Source: Pedobacter cryoconitis
Lineage (GTDB): Bacteria > Bacteroidota > Bacteroidia > Sphingobacteriales > Sphingobacteriaceae
Assembly (NCBI RefSeq): GCF_001590605.1
Contig: NZ_CP014504.1
Span: forward strand, 5,828,001 to 5,892,000
Direction: 5' to 3'
DNA: 64,000 nucleotides
Shown: in pieces, positions 53,050 to 61,286 of the stretch
How the letters are laid out: every line of letters starts with the position of its first letter
Numbering within the stretch: the stretch's first letter is position 1
Notes under the pieces: generated by a model
What the model was told of the DNA's origin: nothing
The model's input: only the letters and a program-made list of their open reading frames with translations
The model's database searches: none
Position numbers and translations under genes: made by a program

Positions 53050-53123
53050 GCATTTGTAGCTCAATTGGATAGAGCATCTCACTACGGATGAGAAGGTTTG
53101 GGGTTCGAATCCCTACAAGTGCA
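53050..53123 (+). tRNA. tRNA-Arg(ACG)
   Basis: 74 nt. Acceptor GCATTTG/CAAGTGC (one T-G pair), D-arm GCTC...GAGC, anticodon stem TCTCA/TGAGA with loop CTACGGA giving anticodon ACG, and T-arm TGGGG-TTCGAAT-CCCTA with discriminator A at 53123. No CCA is encoded. A terminator follows at 53128. The decayed recombinase starts directly at its 3' end. Confidence 0.95.
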
Positions 53124-53126
53124 CCT

Positions 53127-54122
53127 TACCGGAGTAAAATCTTTCAAAGATTTTGCTCCGGTTTTTTTATGCCCTAACTTCTTGTTAATCTGAAAGATAA
53201 GCTGGGCCGCTTCATTCACCTCAGGGGTTCGATGTAATTCGCCATCAAAAACCCATTTTTCAGGATAGACCGAACCCACGATTGCCCTCTTTATATCAGA
53301 ATCTGTGTTTATATAGAATTCAGACAGGTTTTTAAGATTTTCTACTGCTAAAGTGGCCAAACCATCAATATCGAGGTCTTCCTCAACCTTTCTTTTGCGG
53401 AGTTCCAATATTTGCTGAACTCTGTAGAAAAGACTTTCTGAGATCAGGGGTGTATGCTGGCCATCTGCAAGGTAAGCCTCTTCATCCTTAAATTCTGGAA
53501 TGGATACTTTACCGATGTAAGCGGGGTTGGTAATGAGATGCCAAAAACTGGTACGGCTGCATTTCAGGCCTCTTTCACATGCTTTCATCCAGACATGTTC
53601 TGTAGAGAGTGCCCCTTCAGCGATCTGTTGAAAAGCCCATTTCATATAGCTGGCCTGCGGTTCGTGAATGGCAATGTATTTTTTGCCGTATTCAGTGATC
53701 TTGTTTTTGTACCCTACTGGTGCCAGTCCCATCCAGCGGCCTTCCTTTTTCGCCCGGCGCATACCATAGGTGACATTTAATGCTCTTCGTTCGTTCTCTA
53801 CTTCCGGCATAGACAGGTATACAGCCAGAATGGTCTTGCTCAGGAACACTTAGGTCTAAGTGCTGTTCAATGGCTATAGGTTCAATCTGATAATCTACGG
53901 TCAGGGTACGGATCATTTGATAAGCATCAGCTCTGCCAGTAATTTTATCCATTCGGGGCGGTTAAAGGTTTTGGCGGAATAATCTTCAAAAATGATCTTT
54001 TTGACATCAATATCATTTTTCGCACAGTGGATTTGCAGGCGTTCCGCCTGGTCTCTTTGTGAAAAACCTTTGTCAGCCTGTTCGTCGGTACTTACCCTGA
54101 TATATAAACATGCTTTTTTTAT
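53127..54122 (-). pseudogene. Serine recombinase (resolvase/invertase family) pseudogene
   Basis: Reading the minus strand: the start position is ATA (54122) followed by KKACLYIRVSTDEQADKGFSQ, the N-terminus with the catalytic Ser, then the frame breaks after EWIKLLAEL. A second segment (53952 region) reads RADAYQMIRTL..IEPIAIEQ..LDLSVPEQ, so roughly 20-30 residues of the catalytic domain are missing. A further frameshift near 53840 leads to KTILAVYLSMPEVENERRALN and the recombinase domain (GMRRAKKEGRWMGLAPVGYKNK). The frame runs on through the tRNA 3' end. Three independent lesions make it inactive. Confidence 0.88.
53128..53168 (+). terminator. Terminator of the tRNA-Arg transcript
   Basis: Imperfect stem ACCGGAG-AAAATCTTT / AAAGATTTT-CTCCGGT with one T/G mismatch and T7 after it (53128-53168). 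It overlaps the reading frame of the minus-strand recombinase remnant. Confidence 0.85.
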
Positions 54123-54665
54123 GCAATTTCTCCTTTCATTTTTAGTTTTAAATTCGTTTTATCTGAACTGGTCCCGTGGTGTTTTTTTGTCGGACATTTT
54201 TTTATCTAAATGCCTGTTAATGAACTGTTCGGCTGATAATTTAGCGAATAAAGAAAATACAAAATAAGATATACACTTTCCGGGCTAATATCTGTATCAA
54301 ACTTGTACAAACGATTTAACTGCTTTTTGACTGGTTATATTTCGCCTGCCAGTTGGGATGAAATTTTTCATAATACCAATACTCAGGCATTCAAAAATTA
54401 AAACTACGCTAGTAGCGATAAATAAATGTTTCCTTTGGCCTTTAAAAAAAACAGGATATCTCTACTAGTGATGAACAGATGTTTTCTTAAATCTTATTTC
54501 ATTGATCATGATGTATTTAGGCAAAAGTGGTGAAGAACCTGTTTAGTCTTTTTTATAGTTATAAAGAAGTACGATAGTTTGCAACATTTCTGGCTCGTCT
54601 ATCGTTTCCAGTGCAAAGTTGGCTTTCTGATATTGGTTTAATATATTAAGTTTGTTAAAAAAATC
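54123..54665. other. AT-rich intergenic region in the mobile island
   Basis: No complete gene. On the minus strand 54316-54390 a 24-codon reading (MPEYWYYEKFHPNWQAKYNQ...) looks like the C-terminus of a lost protein. Another short minus-strand frame about 54170-54270 reads FSLFAKLSAEQFINRHLDKK... without a start codon. These may be remnants of integrated DNA. Confidence 0.4.
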
Positions 54666-55481
54666 ATGTCTAAGTTTTTTGCGTTTTTAACAGTCCTTTT
54701 TATTTTAGTATCCTGCAAAAAAGATAAATCACGGGAAGTGTCTTTCAATGAAAGTATATTGCAATTAAGCACACACAACCTGGCAACCTATTCCTTTAGG
54801 TCAAACAGTAAATATCTTGTTGTTTTTGAATCAGGGCTTGGCAATGATCATTCAATATGGCAAACCAAGAGAGTTGCTGAAAGTATTGGTGCTAAAATGA
54901 ACGTCTTGATTTATGACAGGGCAGGCTACGGAAAATCTACCATTGATGATACACCAAGGGATATCAATAGACTCAGGATTGAGCTCGAATTAGTAGTAGA
55001 GAAATACGCTAATGGCCGAAAAGTGATATTGGTTGGACATTCTTTAGGAGGAATGGTCATAAGGGATTTCGCCATTAAAAACCCCGGCATGATTGCAGGA
55101 TTATTGTTCGTTGATCCCTCACACGAAAACGTTCTTCGTCTGACACAGGAAACCGAGGATAAACTTTATAATTCCATCAATAACAGTAATGGTCCAGATT
55201 TTGGAGGAACGAGAGAAACCAGACAATTAATTGAAGATGTACAATACATGACAGCCTTACCCAATCTACCAGATGTTCCGGTGGTTGTTTTGACTGGAAT
55301 GAAATCAGATCCCGGTTCAACGGGAAACACTCAAGATCTGTATAACGCCCACGAATTGTTAAAAAATGGTGTTAGTGACTTCACTCATATCTCAGATACA
55401 AATTCCGGGCATTTTATTATGATAGACAACCCAGGTCTTATAATTGAAAAATTTAATCTGTTGATTTCTAAATTGCCGTAA
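54666..55481 (+). CDS. Alpha/beta hydrolase lipoprotein
   Basis: 271 residues. Signal peptide with lipobox LVSCKKD, so exported and lipid-anchored. Hydrolase core with VFESGLGNDHSIWQ oxyanion loop, nucleophile elbow VGHSLGGMV, acid in VLTGMKSD and catalytic His near the end (DTNSGHFIMID). Intact, unlike its surroundings, so it may be a cargo or resident gene of the island. Substrate unknown. Confidence 0.85.
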   Translation: MSKFFAFLTVLFILVSCKKDKSREVSFNESILQLSTHNLATYSFRSNSKYLVVFESGLGNDHSIWQTKRVAESIGAKMNVLIYDRAGYGKSTIDDTPRDINRLRIELELVVEKYANGRKVILVGHSLGGMVIRDFAIKNPGMIAGLLFVDPSHENVLRLTQETEDKLYNSINNSNGPDFGGTRETRQLIEDVQYMTALPNLPDVPVVVLTGMKSDPGSTGNTQDLYNAHELLKNGVSDFTHISDTNSGHFIMIDNPGLIIEKFNLLISKLP

Positions 55482-55524
55482 AATCAGGGTCTTTATATAG
55501 CACATCCTTGCCTTTAGGATATTC

Positions 55525-55705
55525 TTAACCTCCTGTAGCTGTAAAATCACCGGAATCAGGCAGAGAAGATTGATTGATAAGCCACTGTAAGTCGTATTGC
55601 GGACAGGTATTGAGAATGATGTCATATGCGTTCTGCCGATCTGTCTCGCAATTCCTGCGTTGTATTGAACAGCTTTTTATCCAGGCGCTTTGTTGTTAGT
55701 TTGCA
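55525..55705 (-). pseudogene. Frameshifted remnant of an unidentified gene
   Basis: Two minus-strand frames join: LTTKRLDKKLFNTTQELRDR and, after a shift near 55640, DIILNTCPQYDLQWLINQSS... ending DFTATGG at a TAA (55525). The peptide character is protein-like but the family is not recognised. Confidence 0.4.
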
Positions 55706-55787
55706 TGGATTGAAATGATCTTCACAATTTATACCTAAAGCTAGCCGCGGGCTACACATCATGCCGACAGCCAGAAGGTCAGGAAAA

Positions 55788-55833
55788 ACTCAAAGTGGTG
55801 ACTTCGGTGTAATCCGGTGACCACTTTTTGAGT
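55788..55833. repeat. Imperfect hairpin in the island
   Basis: ACTCAAAGTGGT (55788-55799) pairs with ACCACTTTTTGAGT (55820-55833) apart from a 2-base bulge, and the loop holds a smaller partial pairing. No gene is attached to it. It may be a terminal part of a degraded repetitive element. Confidence 0.4.
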
Positions 55834-56036
55834 AAGCCCAATTCTAACTACTAGCCATTTAATTATCTTGCCCAGCCTGATCATTCCAGTTAGTTTACTT
55901 GGTATCTCGTTCCCTAATCCCACTTGTGAGAGTAAGAGTATGTTTTATGCCTGTAGATTCTCAACATCTTTTCCGGCGATTATTTTTTTCTTTTCTACCA
56001 CAAGAAGCTAATATGTGTCTCAGTTGGATATTAAGG
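55834..56036. other. Non-coding stretch of the mobile island
   Basis: No intact ORF or recognisable RNA. A minus-strand frame is open for about 60 codons with one in-frame TAA, but nothing is identifiable in it. Confidence 0.3.
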
Positions 56037-56369
56037 CTATTTTATCTTTTTCCATGTGCGTTTATACTTTAGAGTAAAATCTTTACTAAGAGGCTCCTGA
56101 GAAACAAGCTCCCTTAGTCGAGCAATTTTTTTCAAATCTTCTATGAATTTTTTTGAGTTCAGTTCAAAAGGGTGCACTGAGAGCTTTAGAGAAATCTAAG
56201 GCTTTTTTGTTTTCAGAGATTTTTCGAGACCTGTAATTTGGATCAAGTCACCAACTTTTGGAGCAGGCTGTTTTTTAAGCATAAATTTTGACACGCTAAA
56301 CAGAAAGTCTTTGCTGTCACGGATGCTCTTATGCCTCTGGAATTTGCGCTGAAAGCTGTCAATTTGCAT
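56037..56369 (-). pseudogene. Unknown small protein gene with in-frame amber codon
   Basis: From ATG at 56369 the frame reads MQIDSFQRKFQRHKS...LKTKKP, then TAG (56198-56196), then continues in the same frame for 52 codons, ISLKLSVHPFELNSK...KYKRTWKKIK, to a second TAG at 56039-56037. Total 111 codons including both stops. Codon composition is uniform and Lys-rich on both sides of the first stop, so the break looks like a point mutation, or less likely a readthrough site. No family recognised. Confidence 0.5.
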
Positions 56370-56444
56370 AGGAATGACTCAGCCGAAACAAGGCCGGGCT
56401 GTTGGTAAATAAATTCAAAATAGCTAACTAATAAAGCTATATCG

Positions 56445-56577
56445 GCCGGGTACTGTCCGGGTACTGTCCGGGTACTGGTCGGGTACTCGTTAGGGTAAGA
56501 GCAGTGCTAAAGTAACGCGAGAGCATGGCAAGTCCAAGTCAAAACAACTAGTTGAAATGACTTGGACCTGCCATGCT
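56445..56577 (+). repeat. Four 11-bp tandem repeats and a 20-bp hairpin
   Basis: Four near-identical 11-mers (consensus GTCCGGGTACT) run from about 56445 to 56488. A hairpin follows, whose arms (56522-56541 and 56558-56577) are 20 bp with one mismatch and whose loop carries the palindrome CAACTAGTTG. ACTAGTTGAA recurs at 56637-56646. The set lies upstream of a small gene at 56786 and looks like one non-coding unit. Confidence 0.65.
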
Positions 56578-56785
56578 TACAGCCCGTTTACAACCTGGTG
56601 TCACCCCGACCACCACTCAGGCACAACCAAACCATAACTAGTTGAAGATTAATGAAATTATAATTTTTCATTGGACTAACGCACAGACAACTGCAGACCT
56701 CTGCGGACAATTACGGACATTTTTTACGCATCAGGATAATCTTTAACGCGAATAGCTTACATTGGTGGAAAGGCATTTATTTATC

Positions 56786-56998
56786 ATGGGAAGTTTAACG
56801 GGTAAATTTTCAAAGGGAATCCTGGGCGATTTCATTTTTAAAGCAGCAGTTTGGCGTACAGGTTGTTTCAAAAGTTCTGTACTGGGCAAAAGGAAACAAA
56901 CGATGGAAACCCAAAGGCATCAGAGAACTTTCGTCAAAGTAGCAAGCCTGGAAAAATCAGGATCTTTCCTCCCCCTAAGAATTCCGCTAAAGCGTTGA
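56786..56998 (+). CDS. Small protein of unrecognised family, possibly truncated
   Basis: 70 residues from ATG at 56786 (MGSLTGKFSKGILGDFIFK); a TTG 24 bases upstream is also in frame. It has a Gly/Lys-rich start, basic middle (LGKRKQTMETQRHQRTF) and no signal peptide. The start resembles small proteins with MGxLxGKFxKGxLG that I believe occur in several copies in related genomes, usually longer than this, so it may be a truncated copy. Its reading is supported only by that impression and by position after the repeat/hairpin unit. Confidence 0.4.
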   Translation: MGSLTGKFSKGILGDFIFKAAVWRTGCFKSSVLGKRKQTMETQRHQRTFVKVASLEKSGSFLPLRIPLKR

Positions 56999-57258
56999 CC
57001 AATCTCTTATCAAAGTAATCAGGAGCGTTTAATACTGATAAATTGAACTATAAAATCAGGAAGTAATTAGCTTATTAAAGAATCGTAACCATCGGCTTTG
57101 AACTCAAAAAATATCAGACCCAAAACTTGAAATTTAATCCCTACTCCACAAGTTTATGAATTGATACTGAATTTTGTTGTTCACGTTAAGTGAACGGGAG
57201 AAGTAAATTTGCCTATATCATTCTGTATTTTAGTAAATACATTAAATAACCAGATACT

Positions 57259-58974
57259 ATGAAATTTAAACTGATTTCCTCTTTTACTTTCCTTGCCTTA
57301 TTTTTATCTACGCTTTCCCAGGCTCAAGTTAAACAAGTTAATATCAGTCGTGTTGACATCATGGCCAATCTGCCTCAACCGCTTCAAATTATAGATTGGA
57401 AAGCTATGGCACTTAAATTTGACAACACCGTATATGATTTCAACGCTAAAGGGAGATATTGGCCAATGGTTTGGATGGACAGTACCGGGAAAAATTTTAA
57501 GGAACCGACTTTAGGGATGTATACGGCTATTGGAGATGTGAGACAAGGCTTACCACACAATAAAGGAATGTTTCATGAAGCACTGGCCAATATGGGTGCT
57601 GTTTTAGGCGCTACCCTGGTCGGAATTGATAAAAGCAAACAACAGGACTTAAACTATGCCGGTATGCTGCGGAATTATTTCAATAAAGATACCGGATGGG
57701 ACATCATGATGAACAATACCGCACCTGAAGTTGCTTTATTGGGCGGTGGTTATGGTCGCGATTGGTGGTACGACATTTATCCCAATGTCTTGTTTTATGC
57801 AGTTTACGACAAATACCCATCAGAGCCTGGTTTTGAAATGATGGCCAGAAGAATCGCAGAGAAATTTTACAAGGCCGATTCTATTTTGAACGGCAATTAC
57901 AAATATTCCTATTTTGACTATGGACAGATGAAACCCATGTCTACACACATCTGTGCCCAACCAGACGCAGCTGCTGGACATGCATACGTTTTGTATTCAG
58001 CCTATAAAAAGTTTGGTGATCCGCGTTATTTGAAAGGTGCAATAAGTGCCATGAAGGCTTTGGAAAGTGAAAAGATCAATCCTACTTATGAGTTGCTGAT
58101 GCCTTTTGGTGCTTATGTAGCGGCCAGGATGAATGCAGAACAAGGAACAAATTTTGATATAGCTAAAATGCTGAACTGGACGTTTGATGGAACTGCGGTT
58201 TGCAGAGAAGGCTGGGGATTTCTGGTTGGAAATTGGAATGGTTTCGACATTTCCGGAACTGTAGGCAGTACTGTTGATCATGGTGGGTATGCTTTTTTAA
58301 TGAATACATTTGATGCGGCATGGCCATTGGTAGCTATGGTGAGGTATAAACAAGAGTATGCAGATGCCATTGGTAAATGGATGTTGAATGCCGTGAATGC
58401 GTCGCGGCTTTTCTATCCCCAATACATGCCGGTGGAACATCAAACTATCCCTGATTTGGCCGATGTGACCAAAGGGGTAATTGCTTATGAAGGTTTTGCA
58501 AAAGCTTCTACTTTTGACACTTTATACCAGACTTTGAAAGCTCCGGTAGCACAGGGTGACGGCCCCAAATGGGTTCCTGGGCAAAATCCGGAGGTTTCGC
58601 AATTTAGTGTATATGGAAGCGGGCATGTCGGGATTTTTGGCAGCATCGTCAAAGAGACAGAAGTGAAAGGTATTTTAGGTTTGGATTTACTGGCTACCGA
58701 CTTCTTTAAACAAGATGCCTATCCAACACATTTATTTTATAATCCTTACCCTGCACCTAAAAACATTTCGTTCAAAGTTGCCCAGACGAAATCAGATGTT
58801 TACGATCTGGTAGCTCAACGCTATGTGGCCCGCAATGTGTCTAAGGCTGTTAATATTACTATTCCAGCACTAAAATCAATTGTTTTGGTGAGTATTCCTG
58901 CTCAGGGTAAAATGCAGGTTCAAAATAAATGTTTAACTATAAACGGAGTAATCGTTGATTACAATTACAAATAA
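57259..58974 (+). CDS. Secreted protein with (alpha/alpha)-toroid-like fold
   Basis: 571 residues with a signal peptide (about 22 residues, ending SQAQ). The mature part has repeated helix-rich blocks with conserved Trp, Asp and His (GRYWPMVWMD, GLPHNKGMFHEALANMG, GGGYGRDWWYDIYPNV, HICAQPDAAAGHAYVLY, GTAVCREGWGFLVG), a pattern of (alpha/alpha)6-type glycoside-processing or linalool-dehydratase-like proteins. A beta-rich C-terminal part (about 480-571) follows. No exact family is claimed. It precedes an ECF sigma/FecR/SusC set, suggesting polymer use. Confidence 0.65.
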   Translation: MKFKLISSFTFLALFLSTLSQAQVKQVNISRVDIMANLPQPLQIIDWKAMALKFDNTVYDFNAKGRYWPMVWMDSTGKNFKEPTLGMYTAIGDVRQGLPHNKGMFHEALANMGAVLGATLVGIDKSKQQDLNYAGMLRNYFNKDTGWDIMMNNTAPEVALLGGGYGRDWWYDIYPNVLFYAVYDKYPSEPGFEMMARRIAEKFYKADSILNGNYKYSYFDYGQMKPMSTHICAQPDAAAGHAYVLYSAYKKFGDPRYLKGAISAMKALESEKINPTYELLMPFGAYVAARMNAEQGTNFDIAKMLNWTFDGTAVCREGWGFLVGNWNGFDISGTVGSTVDHGGYAFLMNTFDAAWPLVAMVRYKQEYADAIGKWMLNAVNASRLFYPQYMPVEHQTIPDLADVTKGVIAYEGFAKASTFDTLYQTLKAPVAQGDGPKWVPGQNPEVSQFSVYGSGHVGIFGSIVKETEVKGILGLDLLATDFFKQDAYPTHLFYNPYPAPKNISFKVAQTKSDVYDLVAQRYVARNVSKAVNITIPALKSIVLVSIPAQGKMQVQNKCLTINGVIVDYNYK

Positions 58975-58991
58975 TTTTCATTTTCTGATTA

Positions 58992-59038
58992 AAAAAAGAG
59001 AATGTATCATTATTGAAAAGATGAACATCCTCTTTTTT
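58992..59038 (+). terminator. Terminator after the secreted toroid-like gene
   Basis: AAAAAAGAG-A-ATGT (58992-59005) pairs with ACAT-C-CTCTTTTTT (59025-59038), one mismatch, 19-base loop, T6 end. It begins 17 bp after the stop codon. Confidence 0.7.
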
Positions 59039-59246
59039 GTTTTCATGGATTTTTCTCATTAAGATTTAACATTGTAAAATTAGCCTCTTCTTAAGCCCTC
59101 GTCATCTGAGACCATCCATCAGAATTGCTTAAACTTAATTTTCAGGGTATAGCTGGCAAAGCATAAAAATCGTTTTCTTTGAAAAAGGCTCAGAAATATA
59201 ATTTACGACTTTCTTTTCTTAATAAAATGAATAACTTGTATGCTTT

Positions 59247-59825
59247 ATGGCCAAATATAATGACCTTACTGACAGTGAATTGATTCTTTTGTTAAACGAG
59301 GATAATAATGCTGCGTTTAAGGAGATTTATCTCCGGTACGATAAACTTTTGTACTTGTATGCTTATAAAAAGTTGAGAAACAAAGAAGAGGCTAAAGATG
59401 TTGTTCAGGATGTTTTTACCTGGCTTTTAAATCACCGCCAGGACATTCATTTAAAAGTGAGCTTATCCGCATACCTATATAAAGCAGTACTTCATAAAAT
59501 ATTTGATATTTTCAAACATAAAGGGATCATTAAAAGATATGCCGAAAGCGGGGAGCATTATATTGAACTCGAGTCTGTCGAAACAGATTACCTGATCCGG
59601 GAAAAGGATATTTCTAGTTTAATAGCACAGGAAATTGCCGCAATGCCGCCTAAAATGAGAGAGATCTATATTTTAAAAAGAAAGAACTATTTAAGTACCA
59701 AAGAAATTGCCTTGCAATTGGGCGTCTCCGAACATACCGTATCCACACAACTTAAGAGAGCAATGAAACATCTCCGGATAAAACTAGGGTTGGTAGCTTA
59801 TCTTTTGTGGATCTTAAAAATATAG
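59247..59825 (+). CDS. ECF-type RNA polymerase sigma factor
   Basis: 192 residues. Region 2 (about 20-90; FKEIYLRYDKLLYLYAYKKLRNKEEAKDVVQDVF) and region 4 (about 125-180; MPPKMREIYILKRKNYLSTKEIALQLGVSEHTV) are clear. Belongs to the FecI-like group expanded in Bacteroidota, which is normally paired with a FecR anti-sigma and a TonB-dependent transducer; both follow here. It ends with a short hydrophobic tail (VAYLLWILKI). Confidence 0.92.
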   Translation: MAKYNDLTDSELILLLNEDNNAAFKEIYLRYDKLLYLYAYKKLRNKEEAKDVVQDVFTWLLNHRQDIHLKVSLSAYLYKAVLHKIFDIFKHKGIIKRYAESGEHYIELESVETDYLIREKDISSLIAQEIAAMPPKMREIYILKRKNYLSTKEIALQLGVSEHTVSTQLKRAMKHLRIKLGLVAYLLWILKI

Positions 59826-59941
59826 ATTTAAATTATTAATCTGTATATCAGTTTGTTATATTTTTATTTTTAATAGCTGTACCTAATTCATCTTGCTAAA
59901 TCGTCTTTAATCTTGTTGGGCAGTAACAGGAAAGAATTCAA

Positions 59942-61069
59942 ATGAAGAAAGATGTAAAAGAAGTATTGGATAAGATAAGTTCGGGCAATTATAATCCGGA
60001 GGAAGAAGCTATTGCCAAACTTTGGTTGCACCAACTTCACCAGCATGATGAAGCTGGTCTTTCGGAACAAGAACTTCATGAAGTAAGTGACCAGATGTGG
60101 TCATCACTGGAGCGAAATAAAAAACAATCCTTACCTCATAAATATCGGAAATCAGTGGTTTATATGGCCGCAGCGGCATCTTTAGCTTTGATCATTAGTG
60201 TTGGCCTGTATTTTAATCAGCAGCGGCCGTTAGCTAAATCAATCCAGCCTGAAGCCTATACAAATGATATCCCTGCAGGGAGTAATAAAGCCTATCTGAC
60301 ATTGGCCAATGGGAAGAAACTTGCATTGACAAGTTCAGCTAATGGGACACTCGCAGAAGAAGCAGGAATAAAGATTACTAAAACTGCAGATGGGCAACTA
60401 GTTTACACCGTTGCCAATCAGGGTGGGAAGAAGGCTGCAGGTTACAATAGCATTGAAACACCCCGTGGAGGACAGTACCAGTTGAATTTGCCTGATGGTA
60501 CCAAAATCTGGCTTAACTCAGCTTCTTCCTTGAAGTATCCAGTTTCTTTTGCGGCTTTAAAAGAACGCAGAGTTGAATTAAGCGGCGAGGCCTATTTTGA
60601 AGTTGCCAAAGATAAAATACACCCTTTTATTGTGAAAAGCGGAAGGCAGCAGATTCAAGTCTTAGGGACTCACTTTGATGTGAATGCCTATCCTGATGAA
60701 CAGCTGATTAAAACCACGCTGTTAGAAGGCTCTGTAAAGTTAAATGAACAAGTTGTTTTAAAACCAGGTGAACAATCTTTGCTGACGGGAGAAAAATTCA
60801 GTGTGAAAGAAGTGAATGTTAACGATGCCATTGACTGGAAAAATGGAGAATTTGTGTTTACAAATGAATCCTTAACCAGCATTCTGAAGAAAGTTTCACG
60901 ATGGTATGACGTAGAGATCAAATACATACATAACCCGGTAAACATGCCCACATTTACGGGCTCCGTTTCCCGATCTGAAAATATATCAGGTGTTTTAAAA
61001 ATGTTGGAAGAGACGAGTAATGTGCGCTTCTCTATTGAAGGAAGACAAATCAATGTAATCACCAGATAA
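59942..61069 (+). CDS. FecR family anti-sigma factor
   Basis: 375 residues. Cytoplasmic N-terminal part (1-70), one transmembrane helix (about 70-87; VVYMAAAASLALIISVGLYF), periplasmic FecR domain (about 160-260; ETPRGGQYQLNLPDGTKIWLNSASSLKYPV and GEAYFEVAKD) and a C-terminal DUF4974 domain (about 300-375; GEFVFTNESLTSILKKVSRWYDV). It holds the upstream sigma factor and receives the signal from the STN domain of the downstream SusC-like protein. Confidence 0.93.
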   Translation: MKKDVKEVLDKISSGNYNPEEEAIAKLWLHQLHQHDEAGLSEQELHEVSDQMWSSLERNKKQSLPHKYRKSVVYMAAAASLALIISVGLYFNQQRPLAKSIQPEAYTNDIPAGSNKAYLTLANGKKLALTSSANGTLAEEAGIKITKTADGQLVYTVANQGGKKAAGYNSIETPRGGQYQLNLPDGTKIWLNSASSLKYPVSFAALKERRVELSGEAYFEVAKDKIHPFIVKSGRQQIQVLGTHFDVNAYPDEQLIKTTLLEGSVKLNEQVVLKPGEQSLLTGEKFSVKEVNVNDAIDWKNGEFVFTNESLTSILKKVSRWYDVEIKYIHNPVNMPTFTGSVSRSENISGVLKMLEETSNVRFSIEGRQINVITR

Positions 61070-61286
61070 ATAGACTAAAAGAGGATCTGACCAATCCGGT
61101 AACCACCTAACCAACCTATCAACTAAACCAAAACAAAATGAAAAGAATCAAGGGAAAAGCAAGTTAATAAACCGGTTTTTAAGAGAAAGCCATGAAAGTG
61201 TATCAGCACTTCCATGGCAAAGATCTGAGTTAACCCAAAAAACAAAATTGAGATCCGTTCATGTATTAACCCAAGCTTACGAAAGT

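Noticed and set aside
53992..54267. Plus-strand ORF of 91 codons in the recombinase remnant
   Set aside because: It lies opposite the recognisable recombinase N-terminus and has no family character.
55834..56036. Minus-strand open frame of about 60 codons with one in-frame TAA as a gene
   Set aside because: No start, no recognisable motif, and composition does not differ from non-coding DNA.
53130..57250. Right attachment site (second copy of the tRNA 3' end)
   Set aside because: No copy of the T-arm sequence was found by eye in this interval.
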